Of a stretch of DNA of 6,669 bases, positions 1 through 5,989 are shown in pieces. Source of the stretch: an uncultured Actinomyces sp. (lineage in GTDB: Bacteria > Actinomycetota > Actinomycetes > Actinomycetales > Actinomycetaceae); assembly GCA_902373545.1 (NCBI GenBank), contig CABKMZ010000095.1, positions 1-6,669 on the forward strand, written 5' to 3'. Both the position numbers and the translations under genes were made by a program. The notes under the pieces were generated by a model. It was not told the DNA's origin. It saw nothing but the letters and a program-made list of their open reading frames with translations, and ran no database searches. How positions within the stretch are numbered: the first letter of the stretch is position 1; each line of letters begins with the position of its first letter.

Positions 1-1366
1 GCTCGGGCATGGCGGGGCTTGGGGCAGCCGCGGGGGGCTTGGAGACCACGCGCGTGGGGATGGACGCCGAGATCGGACCCTGGGGAGCCGGGGGAACGGC
101 CGCGTGGCGGCCCGTCGACGTCAGGGAGGGCTTCGAACCTGAGACCTGGGGCTGCTCGCCGGTGGTATCGGGGATGATGCGGCGCACCCGCGTGGGCGGG
201 GAGAGCGGGTTGGGCGACGGCGGCGGCGCGGGCTCGTCGATGATGCGCGGGAGCACAGGGTGGCGCCCGGTGATCGGAATCATCGTGGAGGACGGGGCGA
301 TCGTGGTTGCCTCGTCAATGATGCGCGGGACGACCGCGTGGCGGCCCGTGACGGAGCGGACGCGGGGAACGAGGCCTGACGGGGGTTGGAGCATCTCGTC
401 GGGCAGCGTGCGGCGGGTCAGGTGACGCACGGGGGCGAGGATCGGCACGGAGGGCTGCACGGGGGTGCGTGTCTCGGTGGCTTGCTGCGCGGCCTTGGGC
501 AGCGGCAGTGGGCGAGGCGTCACGGAGATACCCATGGCCTTGGCGGCGCCGGCGATTTCGCGCACGGCGGCGGAGCCGGATTCGGGGCGCTTGGCCGGAT
601 CTTTCTCCAGCAGGTGCAAGATGACGTCGGCCAGTGGTTCCGGGACGAAGTCGGGGAGGGGCGGCACGGGGTCGTTGACGTGCGCGAACGCGATGTCGAC
701 CTGAGTTTCGCCCGTGAAGGGGCGCCGACCGGCGGCGGCCTCGTAGGCGATGACACCCAGCGCGTACAGGTCGCCGATCGGCGTGGCCAGCTCGCCCATG
801 GCCTGCTCGGGCGGCAGGTACTGGGCGGTACCCATGACCATGCCCGCGGCGGTTAGGTTCACCTGGTCCCTGGCGCGTGAGATGCCGAAGTCCGTCAGCT
901 TCACCATGCCGTCAGGGCGAACAATAATGTTCGCGGGCTTGATGTCGCGGTGCACGACGCCCGCGCGCGCGGCGGCACCCAGTGCCATCGCGACCTGCAC
1001 GAGGATCGGCATGAGGTACTCGGGCTCGATGCGGGAACCGCCGCGCAGGTAGTCCGTCAGCGGGTAGCCGTCGACGAGCTCCATGATGATCCAGCCGATG
1101 CCGTCTTCCTCGCCCGAGTCCTGCGTGTTCGCGATATTCGGGTGGGAAATCGACATCGAGTTGCGCGCTTCGAGGCGCAGGCGCGACAGGGACAGCTCCT
1201 CGCCCGCCAGCTCGGGACGCAGGACCTTGGCGGCCACGATGTGGCCGCTGACGCGGTCACGGGCCTTCCAGACCTCACCCATGCCGCCCTGAGCGATCGG
1301 GGTGAGCAGGGTGTAGCGTCCACCGAGCACGCGCCCGGCGCCTGATGTCATCCGTGGAACACTCAC
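1..1366 (-). CDS. pknA: Ser/Thr protein kinase PknA, 3' end beyond window
   Basis: Membrane-associated eukaryotic-type Ser/Thr kinase thought to control cell shape, division and wall synthesis. The frame is open from GTG at 1366 to the left edge (455 codons seen, no stop). The kinase domain spans about residues 17-275. It has a Gly-rich loop (QGGMGEVW, 26-33), the ATP-binding Lys47 (VAAKVL), helix C Glu66, catalytic HRDIKPAN (139-146), DFG (159-161) and an activation loop with GMVMGTAQY (175-183), which closely resembles mycobacterial PknA. The usual APE is PPE (185-187). From about residue 277 a Pro-rich, probably disordered linker follows, with imperfect 26-residue repeats. No membrane helix or extracellular domain has appeared by the edge, so their presence cannot be judged. 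The GTG start overlaps the pbpA stop by four bases (GTGA). An in-frame ATG at 1351 gives an N-terminus of the length usual for PknA, so the start is uncertain. Position directly after pbpA favours PknA over PknB. Confidence 0.93.
   Translation of the reverse strand, partial: MSVPRMTSGAGRVLGGRYTLLTPIAQGGMGEVWKARDRVSGHIVAAKVLRPELAGEELSLSRLRLEARNSMSISHPNIANTQDSGEEDGIGWIIMELVDGYPLTDYLRGGSRIEPEYLMPILVQVAMALGAAARAGVVHRDIKPANIIVRPDGMVKLTDFGISRARDQVNLTAAGMVMGTAQYLPPEQAMGELATPIGDLYALGVIAYEAAAGRRPFTGETQVDIAFAHVNDPVPPLPDFVPEPLADVILHLLEKDPAKRPESGSAAVREIAGAAKAMGISVTPRPLPLPKAAQQATETRTPVQPSVPILAPVRHLTRRTLPDEMLQPPSGLVPRVRSVTGRHAVVPRIIDEATTIAPSSTMIPITGRHPVLPRIIDEPAPPPSPNPLSPPTRVRRIIPDTTGEQPQVSGSKPSLTSTGRHAAVPPAPQGPISASIPTRVVSKPPAAAPSPAMPE
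95..349 (-). repeat. Imperfect 78-nt (26-residue) repeats in the PknA linker
   Basis: Within the Pro-rich linker of the kinase, Thr residues at 340, 366, 392 and 418 begin related segments exactly 26 residues apart. Copy 1 (311-349) reads TGRHAVVPRIIDE. Copy 2 (233-271) reads TGRHPVLPRIIDE. Copy 3 (167-193) is shortened and degenerate, TRVRRIIPD. Copy 4 (95-115) keeps only TGRHAAV. By eye, copies 1 and 2 agree at about 32 of 39 bases. Copies 1 and 4 share an exact 16-base stretch (334-349 and 100-115) that is 234 bases, or three periods, apart. The pattern suggests in-frame duplication followed by drift. A function as a docking or phosphorylation segment is only a guess. Confidence 0.75.
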
Positions 1367-2811
1367 TGGAGCCCCGCTTCCAGGACGGCCTTGGCGACCG
1401 GTCCGGCAACGTCACCGCCGTGCGGCGTGGGGTTCGTCTCATCGCCTTCGACGATGACGGCGAACGCGATCTGGGGGTTGTCCGCGGGCGCGAAGCCGAT
1501 GGCCCACGCGTTGGCGCGGTCGCCGTCGCCGGTTTCGGCGGTGCCGGTCTTGGCAGCGACCGAGACGTTGGGCAGGGCCATCGGTGTTCCAGAGCCGTAC
1601 GGCTGGGAGACGACCGCCTGCATCATGCCGGTGACCTTCGAGGCCGTGTCGGCGGAGATCGGTCGGCCGGCTTCCGTCGCCTTGGTCTTGCGGATGGTCT
1701 GGTTATCGGCGTCCACGATCTGCTTGATTAGGTAGGGACTCATCATCTGGCCGCCGTTGGCGATCGTCTGCGCGACCTGCGCCATCTGCATGGGCGTCGC
1801 CTGGACCGTGTACTGGCCGATGGAGCTCATGGCGAGCTGCGCGCTGTCCGCGTCCGAGGGGAACACGGAGGGGATGACCGTCAGCGGGATTTCCTGCTCG
1901 TGGCCAAAGCCGAAGCGCTTCGTCACGTCTGTGAGCTGCTGGGTGGTGAGCTTTTCGGAGGCAAGCACAAAGGTCGTGTTGCACGAGCGTGCAAAGGCCT
2001 CGGTGAGCGTCGGTTTGCCGTCGCCGCAGGTCGAGGATTCGATGTTGGAGACCTCGGTGTTCGTGCCCGGCAGGGTCGTCGACACGGGCGAGTCCATGCG
2101 GGTATCGGGATTGGCAATGCCGTTCTCGATGAGTGCGATCGCGGTGAGGACCTTGAACGTCGAGCCGGGCGCGTAGCGTTCCGAGATCGTGCGGTTGAGC
2201 ATTGGGTTCTTCGGGTCGGCGTCCAGCGTCGCGTACGCGTCTTGCACCTCGCCGGCGTCACGGGAGGCCAGTGCGTTCGGATCGAAGGACGGCGACGAGT
2301 ACAGGGCCAGGATTGCGCCGGTCTTGGCGTCCAGGGCCACAACGGCACCCTTGCGGTCGCCGAGCGCGGCGGCAGCTGCCTCCTGCATGGAGGCGCGCAG
2401 CGTCAGCTCGACGCCCCCGCCCTGGCGCTTTTCACCCGTCAGGAGGTTGCGCAGGCGCTGTCCGAGCAGGGTCTGCGACTGGCCGTCCAGGACGTTCTCT
2501 TGGGCAGCTTCGATGCCGGTCGACCCGTAACCGACCGATGAGAAGTAGCCGGTGGCCGACACGTAGAGGGAGCCCTGGTCGTAGACGCGCGTGTAGTGGT
2601 TGTCGTCGTCGAGCTCAGACGAGGCGATGGCCGTCTTCTCCACGATGATGGGTCCGCGGTCGATCTCGGCCGCGTGCAGGTTGGTGCGCACGTTACGCGG
2701 GTCCGCGTTCAGAGAGGGCGCGGAAATGAACTGCGTGTTCGTCACCGCCAGGCCCAGCATGGCGAACATGATGAGGACGACGACGAAAATCTTGCGAATC
2801 TGTGCGTTCAT
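1363..2811 (-). CDS. pbpA: Class B penicillin-binding protein PbpA (peptidoglycan transpeptidase)
   Basis: Membrane-anchored D,D-transpeptidase that cross-links peptidoglycan stem peptides on the outer face of the membrane, most likely as partner of the RodA encoded just upstream. The protein has 482 residues, close to the mycobacterial PbpA (about 490). One N-terminal signal-anchor helix lies at about residues 7-24, followed by an N-terminal domain to about 135 and a transpeptidase domain from about 153 to the end. The three active-site motifs are intact: STFK at 217-220 with the nucleophile Ser217, SCN at 276-278, and KTGT at 421-424. Its only two cysteines, Cys262 and Cys277, flank the SxN motif and lie outside the membrane, so a disulfide is possible. 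The ATG at 2811 starts two bases after the rodA stop with only a weak ribosome binding site, and the gene ends in a four-base overlap with pknA. Both junctions suggest translational coupling. Confidence 0.96.
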   Translation of the reverse strand: MNAQIRKIFVVVLIMFAMLGLAVTNTQFISAPSLNADPRNVRTNLHAAEIDRGPIIVEKTAIASSELDDDNHYTRVYDQGSLYVSATGYFSSVGYGSTGIEAAQENVLDGQSQTLLGQRLRNLLTGEKRQGGGVELTLRASMQEAAAAALGDRKGAVVALDAKTGAILALYSSPSFDPNALASRDAGEVQDAYATLDADPKNPMLNRTISERYAPGSTFKVLTAIALIENGIANPDTRMDSPVSTTLPGTNTEVSNIESSTCGDGKPTLTEAFARSCNTTFVLASEKLTTQQLTDVTKRFGFGHEQEIPLTVIPSVFPSDADSAQLAMSSIGQYTVQATPMQMAQVAQTIANGGQMMSPYLIKQIVDADNQTIRKTKATEAGRPISADTASKVTGMMQAVVSQPYGSGTPMALPNVSVAAKTGTAETGDGDRANAWAIGFAPADNPQIAFAVIVEGDETNPTPHGGDVAGPVAKAVLEAGLQ

Positions 2812-2813
2812 GC

Positions 2814-4196
2814 CTACTCACTCACCCCCAGCGCCGCCTGGATTCCAGAGGTCCAGGGAGACTGGGTGGACGCCGGGCGGCGGGCAGCGTCGGACACGCG
2901 AATCAGCAGGGCGACGGTGATCCACGAGGACACCATCGAGGAGCCGCCGGCCGCGAGGAAGGGGGCGGTCAGGCCCGTCAGCGGGATGAGTCGCGTGAGG
3001 CCGCCGAGAACCACGAACAGCTGGATGGCCAGCGAGAAGCTCAAGCCGGTGGCCAGAAGCTTGCCGAAGCCGTCGCGCACCGTCAGGGCCGCGCGCAGGC
3101 CGCGCTGGACGAGAATCAGGTACAGGACCAGGATCGCGGCCATGCCGACCAGGCCCAGCTCCTCGGCCAGCGAGGACAGGATGAAGTCGGAGTTCGCCAG
3201 CGGAACCTGCTGCGGGTAGCCGCGGCCCCACCCGGTTCCCATGAGGCCGCCCGACGCCTGGCCGAAGATGCCCTGGACGAGCTGGTAGGAGGTGCCGTGG
3301 TAGTACTCGGGGTCGAGGGCGTACAGCCAGCCGTTGAAGCGCGTCTGCACGTGGGTGAAGAACTTGACGGCGAATGCGACGGCGGGCACGAACAGCATGA
3401 AGCCGATGAAGAGCCAGGACACGCGGTTGGTGGCCACGTACAGCATGGCGACGAACATGCCGAAGAAGAGCAGCGAGGTGCCCAGGTCGCGCTGCAGGAC
3501 CAGGATGGCGATGCCGATCAGCCACACGACCAGGATGGGGCCGAGGTCACGGGCGCGCGGCAGGCGCATGCCCAGGAACTTGCGGCCACCGATCGCCAGG
3601 TTGTCGCGGTTGGTGACCAGGTACCCGGCGAAGAAGATCGCCAGCGTGATTTTGACGAGCTCGCCGGGCTGAATCGAGATGGGGCCCAGGCGAATCCACA
3701 CGCGCGCGCCGAAGGTTTCCTGGCCCAGGCCCGGGACCATCGGGAGGAGCAGCAGGAACAGCGAGAGAATGCCGAACGTGTAGGTGTAGCGGCGCAGCAT
3801 ACGGTGGTCGCGCAGCGAGATCAAGATAATGGCGGCAATGACGATCGCGACGCCCACGAAGAGCGCCTGGCGGAAGCCGACCACGTCCCCGACAGCGCCA
3901 GCCTCATACGCCAGGTCGAGGCGGTAGATCATTGCCAGGCCCAGGCCCGTGAGGGCCACCGCGATCGGGAGAATCACGGGATCCGCGTAGGGGGCCAGGA
4001 AGTGGATGCCGATTTCCCCGATGATGGCGAGCGCGACGAGCACGCCGATCTGCGGGAGCAGGTTCGCGGGGATCGTATCCGTGACGTTGAGCGAGGTCAG
4101 GACGTAGCCGGAAATGCCGACGGTAAGGGCCAGGGCCATGAGGCCCAGCTCAAGAAAACGGCGCGGCTTAGCCGGTGCGATCGAGACTGTTGCCAT
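2814..4196 (-). CDS. rodA: SEDS-family peptidoglycan glycosyltransferase RodA (FtsW/RodA/SpoVE)
   Basis: Polytopic membrane enzyme that polymerises lipid II into glycan strands during elongation, working with a class B PBP. The product has 460 residues with roughly twelve predicted hydrophobic segments between residues 14 and 433. Family landmarks are visible: WIRLGPISIQPGELVKI (167-183), QRDLG (235-239) with the likely catalytic Asp237, ANSDFILSSLAEELG (334-348), and LTGLTAPFLAAGGSS (406-420). The frame is open further upstream, to 4571, but the ATG at 4196 is preferred: it follows a good Shine-Dalgarno sequence, overlaps the pstP TAA by one base (TAATG), and gives a normal-length N-terminus. 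A longer form would run antiphase through pstP. FtsW and RodA are hard to separate by sequence alone; the pairing with pbpA in this conserved cluster supports RodA. Confidence 0.95.
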   Translation of the reverse strand: MATVSIAPAKPRRFLELGLMALALTVGISGYVLTSLNVTDTIPANLLPQIGVLVALAIIGEIGIHFLAPYADPVILPIAVALTGLGLAMIYRLDLAYEAGAVGDVVGFRQALFVGVAIVIAAIILISLRDHRMLRRYTYTFGILSLFLLLLPMVPGLGQETFGARVWIRLGPISIQPGELVKITLAIFFAGYLVTNRDNLAIGGRKFLGMRLPRARDLGPILVVWLIGIAILVLQRDLGTSLLFFGMFVAMLYVATNRVSWLFIGFMLFVPAVAFAVKFFTHVQTRFNGWLYALDPEYYHGTSYQLVQGIFGQASGGLMGTGWGRGYPQQVPLANSDFILSSLAEELGLVGMAAILVLYLILVQRGLRAALTVRDGFGKLLATGLSFSLAIQLFVVLGGLTRLIPLTGLTAPFLAAGGSSMVSSWITVALLIRVSDAARRPASTQSPWTSGIQAALGVSE

Positions 4197-5482
4197 TAGG
4201 AGTCCTCTCCGCTTTGGACCCCGGATTGGCTCTGGCCGGATTGGAGGCCCGGCTGGTTGGTCTCGTGAGAGGGCGTGACGGAGGAACGCTTGAGGCCCTC
4301 GATGTATTCGTCGATCTCCTGGCGCGTGGAGCGTAGCACCGGCGTGTCGAGGCGCTGGCGGTCCACGGGGGACAGGTCGGACAGCGCGACGTCGGAGACC
4401 TCGATCGCGTGGGAGAGGCGCCAGGGGCCGATCGCCTGGGGGATGCCCTGGTAGATGACGACGTAGCCGTCCTGGCCCACCGCGTAGTACTGGGTCTGCG
4501 TCCACTTCCAGGACAGCCAGGAGGCGGCGACCACGAGCACGGTCACGAGGGACACGAAGATGGGTGTCCACCAGGAAGTGCGGGGCTTGAGTTCGACGGG
4601 CGCGTCATCGTCGTCGGTGCCGTGGCCCGAGGCCTTGGCTCCCAGGGCGGCAGCGCGCGCCGCCGCTCCTTCGCCGCCGCGCGATTTGGCGTTGCGGTCG
4701 ATGGCCGCGGCGCCGACGATCTGTGGGGGCGCGGGCGGGTAGGTGCCGGCGGGGACGATGTCCGCGATGACGCACGTGATATTGTCGGGTCCGCCGCCCA
4801 GGAGGGCCAGGCGGATGAGCTCTTCGGCGCACTCGCCCGGGTCCTTGAAGTCGGCCATGACCTGGCCGATGGTCTCGGGGGAGACGAGGCCGGACAGGCC
4901 GTCGGAGCACAGCATCCAGCGGTCGCCGACGACGGCCGTGCGGATGGTCTCGTCGGGGGCGACGTCGGCCTGGGCGTCGCCGAGGATCTTCAGGACGACG
5001 TTGCGGTTGGGGTGGTGCTCGGCCTCTTCGGGCGTGATCTGGCCGGTGTCGACCAGGTACTGGACGAAGGAGTGGTCCGTCGTGACCTGCGTGAGCGTGT
5101 CGCCGCGCAGGACGTAGGCGCGCGAGTCGCCGATGTGGACCATGGCCAGGCGGTTGCCGCTGCGCATGAGGGCGATGCAGGTGGTGCCCAGGCCCTCGAG
5201 GTCGCGGTCGCGGCTCGAGCGGTCGGTGAGTTCCTCGTGCGCGTCGAGGAGGGCCTCGCGCAGGAGGGGCAGCATCGAGTCAGCCGGGTGCGAGTCCGTA
5301 TCGAGGGGCACGAGGTGGGCCAGGGCCACCGAGGAAGCGATGTCGCCGCCGGCAGGGCCACCCATGCCGTCGGCGAGGACCAGCAGGTTTGCGCCCGCGT
5401 AGCCGGAGTCCTGGTTGTTGGAGCGAACGAGGCCCACGTCGGAGCGGGCAGCGTAGTGGAATTGAACGGCTTTTCCTGGCAT
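4196..5482 (-). CDS. pstP: Membrane-anchored PP2C-type Ser/Thr phosphatase PstP
   Basis: Metal-dependent phosphoprotein phosphatase that removes phosphate from the kinases PknA/PknB and their substrates, opposing the kinase encoded downstream. The product has 428 residues. The cytoplasmic PPM/PP2C domain covers about residues 6-243 and keeps the metal-binding acidic residues: Asp25 in NNQD, Asp38 in ADGMGG, Asp119 in IGDSRAY, Asp194 in CSDGLSG and Asp233 in GPDNIT. A Pro/Ala-rich linker with an acidic patch (TDDDDAPVE, 289-297) leads to one membrane helix at about 306-325. About 100 residues outside the cell follow, ending in a Gln/Ser/Gly-rich tail with repeated QSG. The whole is shorter than mycobacterial PstP (about 514 residues), mainly in the linker and outer part. 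The ATG at 5482 is one base after the fhaB stop and has a modest GGTGGG five bases upstream. Confidence 0.96.
   Translation of the reverse strand: MPGKAVQFHYAARSDVGLVRSNNQDSGYAGANLLVLADGMGGPAGGDIASSVALAHLVPLDTDSHPADSMLPLLREALLDAHEELTDRSSRDRDLEGLGTTCIALMRSGNRLAMVHIGDSRAYVLRGDTLTQVTTDHSFVQYLVDTGQITPEEAEHHPNRNVVLKILGDAQADVAPDETIRTAVVGDRWMLCSDGLSGLVSPETIGQVMADFKDPGECAEELIRLALLGGGPDNITCVIADIVPAGTYPPAPPQIVGAAAIDRNAKSRGGEGAAARAAALGAKASGHGTDDDDAPVELKPRTSWWTPIFVSLVTVLVVAASWLSWKWTQTQYYAVGQDGYVVIYQGIPQAIGPWRLSHAIEVSDVALSDLSPVDRQRLDTPVLRSTRQEIDEYIEGLKRSSVTPSHETNQPGLQSGQSQSGVQSGEDS
4203..4210 (-). promoter_or_regulatory. Shine-Dalgarno sequence of rodA
   Basis: GGAGAGGA, read on the minus strand, lies inside the last codons of pstP with six bases between it and the ATG at 4196. 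It is the clearest ribosome binding site in the window and decides the rodA start against the longer upstream-open frame. Confidence 0.7.
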
Positions 5483-5483
5483 A

Positions 5484-5984
5484 TCAACCCACCAATTCGA
5501 GAGTCGTCTGGCCGATACGGATGATGTCGCCAGTCTTGAGCTGGCGCGGTGCGCTCAATCGCTCGTCGTCGATGAACGTGCCGTTTCGGCTGGAGAGGTC
5601 TTCGATCCACCAGCCGTCGGCTTGCGGGGTGAGCGCGGCGTGGCGGCTGGAGGCGTACTCGTCTTCGAGCACGAGGGTGCATGCGGGGGATCGGCCGATG
5701 ACGATGGGCGCTTCGCCGAGGGGCAGCATGGTACCCACGAGCGGCCCGCCGGTGACCAGGAGGTCCTTGGGGGCCAGGGGGTTGGAGGACGTGCGCTTCT
5801 TGTTCTTGCGCTTGGTACGCGAGGCCTTGCGGCGCGAAGCGGCCTTGTCGCGCCCCTTGCCGCGCGGGGTCACGACGGTGCCGAAGATGTCGCGTCGCAG
5901 CGTGTTGACGGCCGCGAGCACGAGGAGCCAGAGCAGCACCAGGAACCCGATGCGAAAAACGGTAAATGCGAGGTCTGTGGTCAC
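5484..5984 (-). CDS. fhaB: FHA-domain membrane protein FhaB (FipA-like)
   Basis: Small phosphothreonine-binding adaptor; in mycobacteria its homologue FhaB/FipA is a PknA/PknB substrate linked to the division and elongation machinery. The product has 166 residues. A membrane helix spans about residues 7-27. A linker at 41-65 is very rich in Arg and Lys. The C-terminal FHA domain (about 76-166) has the expected phosphothreonine-pocket residues: GRS at 97-99, SSRHA at 112-116 and SSRNGTF at 131-137. Thr36, just after the helix in a DIFGT segment, falls where the mycobacterial protein has a phosphorylated Thr36 (from memory of that family). The start is GTG at 5984, four bases after the fhaA stop, with GGAG nine bases upstream; it gives the usual short N-terminus before the helix. 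The stop lies one base before pstP. Confidence 0.94.
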   Translation of the reverse strand: MTTDLAFTVFRIGFLVLLWLLVLAAVNTLRRDIFGTVVTPRGKGRDKAASRRKASRTKRKNKKRTSSNPLAPKDLLVTGGPLVGTMLPLGEAPIVIGRSPACTLVLEDEYASSRHAALTPQADGWWIEDLSSRNGTFIDDERLSAPRQLKTGDIIRIGQTTLELVG

Positions 5985-5989
5985 TTCAT
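5981..5989 (-). other. Three-codon start-stop ORF (ATG AAG TGA) at the fhaA/fhaB junction
   Basis: The fhaA stop TAA shares one base with an ATG. That ATG opens a Met-Lys-stop reading frame whose TGA lies partly inside the GTGACC at the start of fhaB. The two starts compete for the same GGAG. It may be chance, or a small device for ribosome re-initiation that tunes FhaB output. The sequence is certain; the function is not shown. Confidence 0.3.

Noticed and set aside
9..856. Plus-strand open frames at the left end, over the kinase linker
   Set aside because: The minus frame is open throughout and encodes clear kinase sequence. The repeats seen in the plus-strand translation (SSMMRG...WRPV) are simply the reverse of the pknA linker repeats.
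2802..4199. Plus-strand open frame of 465 codons exactly opposite rodA
   Set aside because: It mirrors the third-position G/C bias of rodA, gives a composition dominated by Gln, Glu, Asp, His and Arg with no recognisable domain, and rodA has clear family motifs. It is an antisense shadow.
4221..4244. Short direct repeat (CCGGATTGG twice, 15 bases apart) at the end of pstP
   Set aside because: It only reflects the QSG-rich tail of PstP. It is too short and degenerate to treat as a separate element.
4197..4571. N-terminal extension of rodA by 125 residues
   Set aside because: It lies in a different frame over the end of pstP, is Arg/Pro-rich with no family similarity, and a good Shine-Dalgarno with ATG exists at 4196.
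4409..5524. Plus-strand open frame of 371 codons opposite pstP
   Set aside because: It is low-complexity Val/Gly/Asp/Ala-rich sequence with no motif, over a fully convincing PP2C gene. It is expected in high-GC coding DNA.
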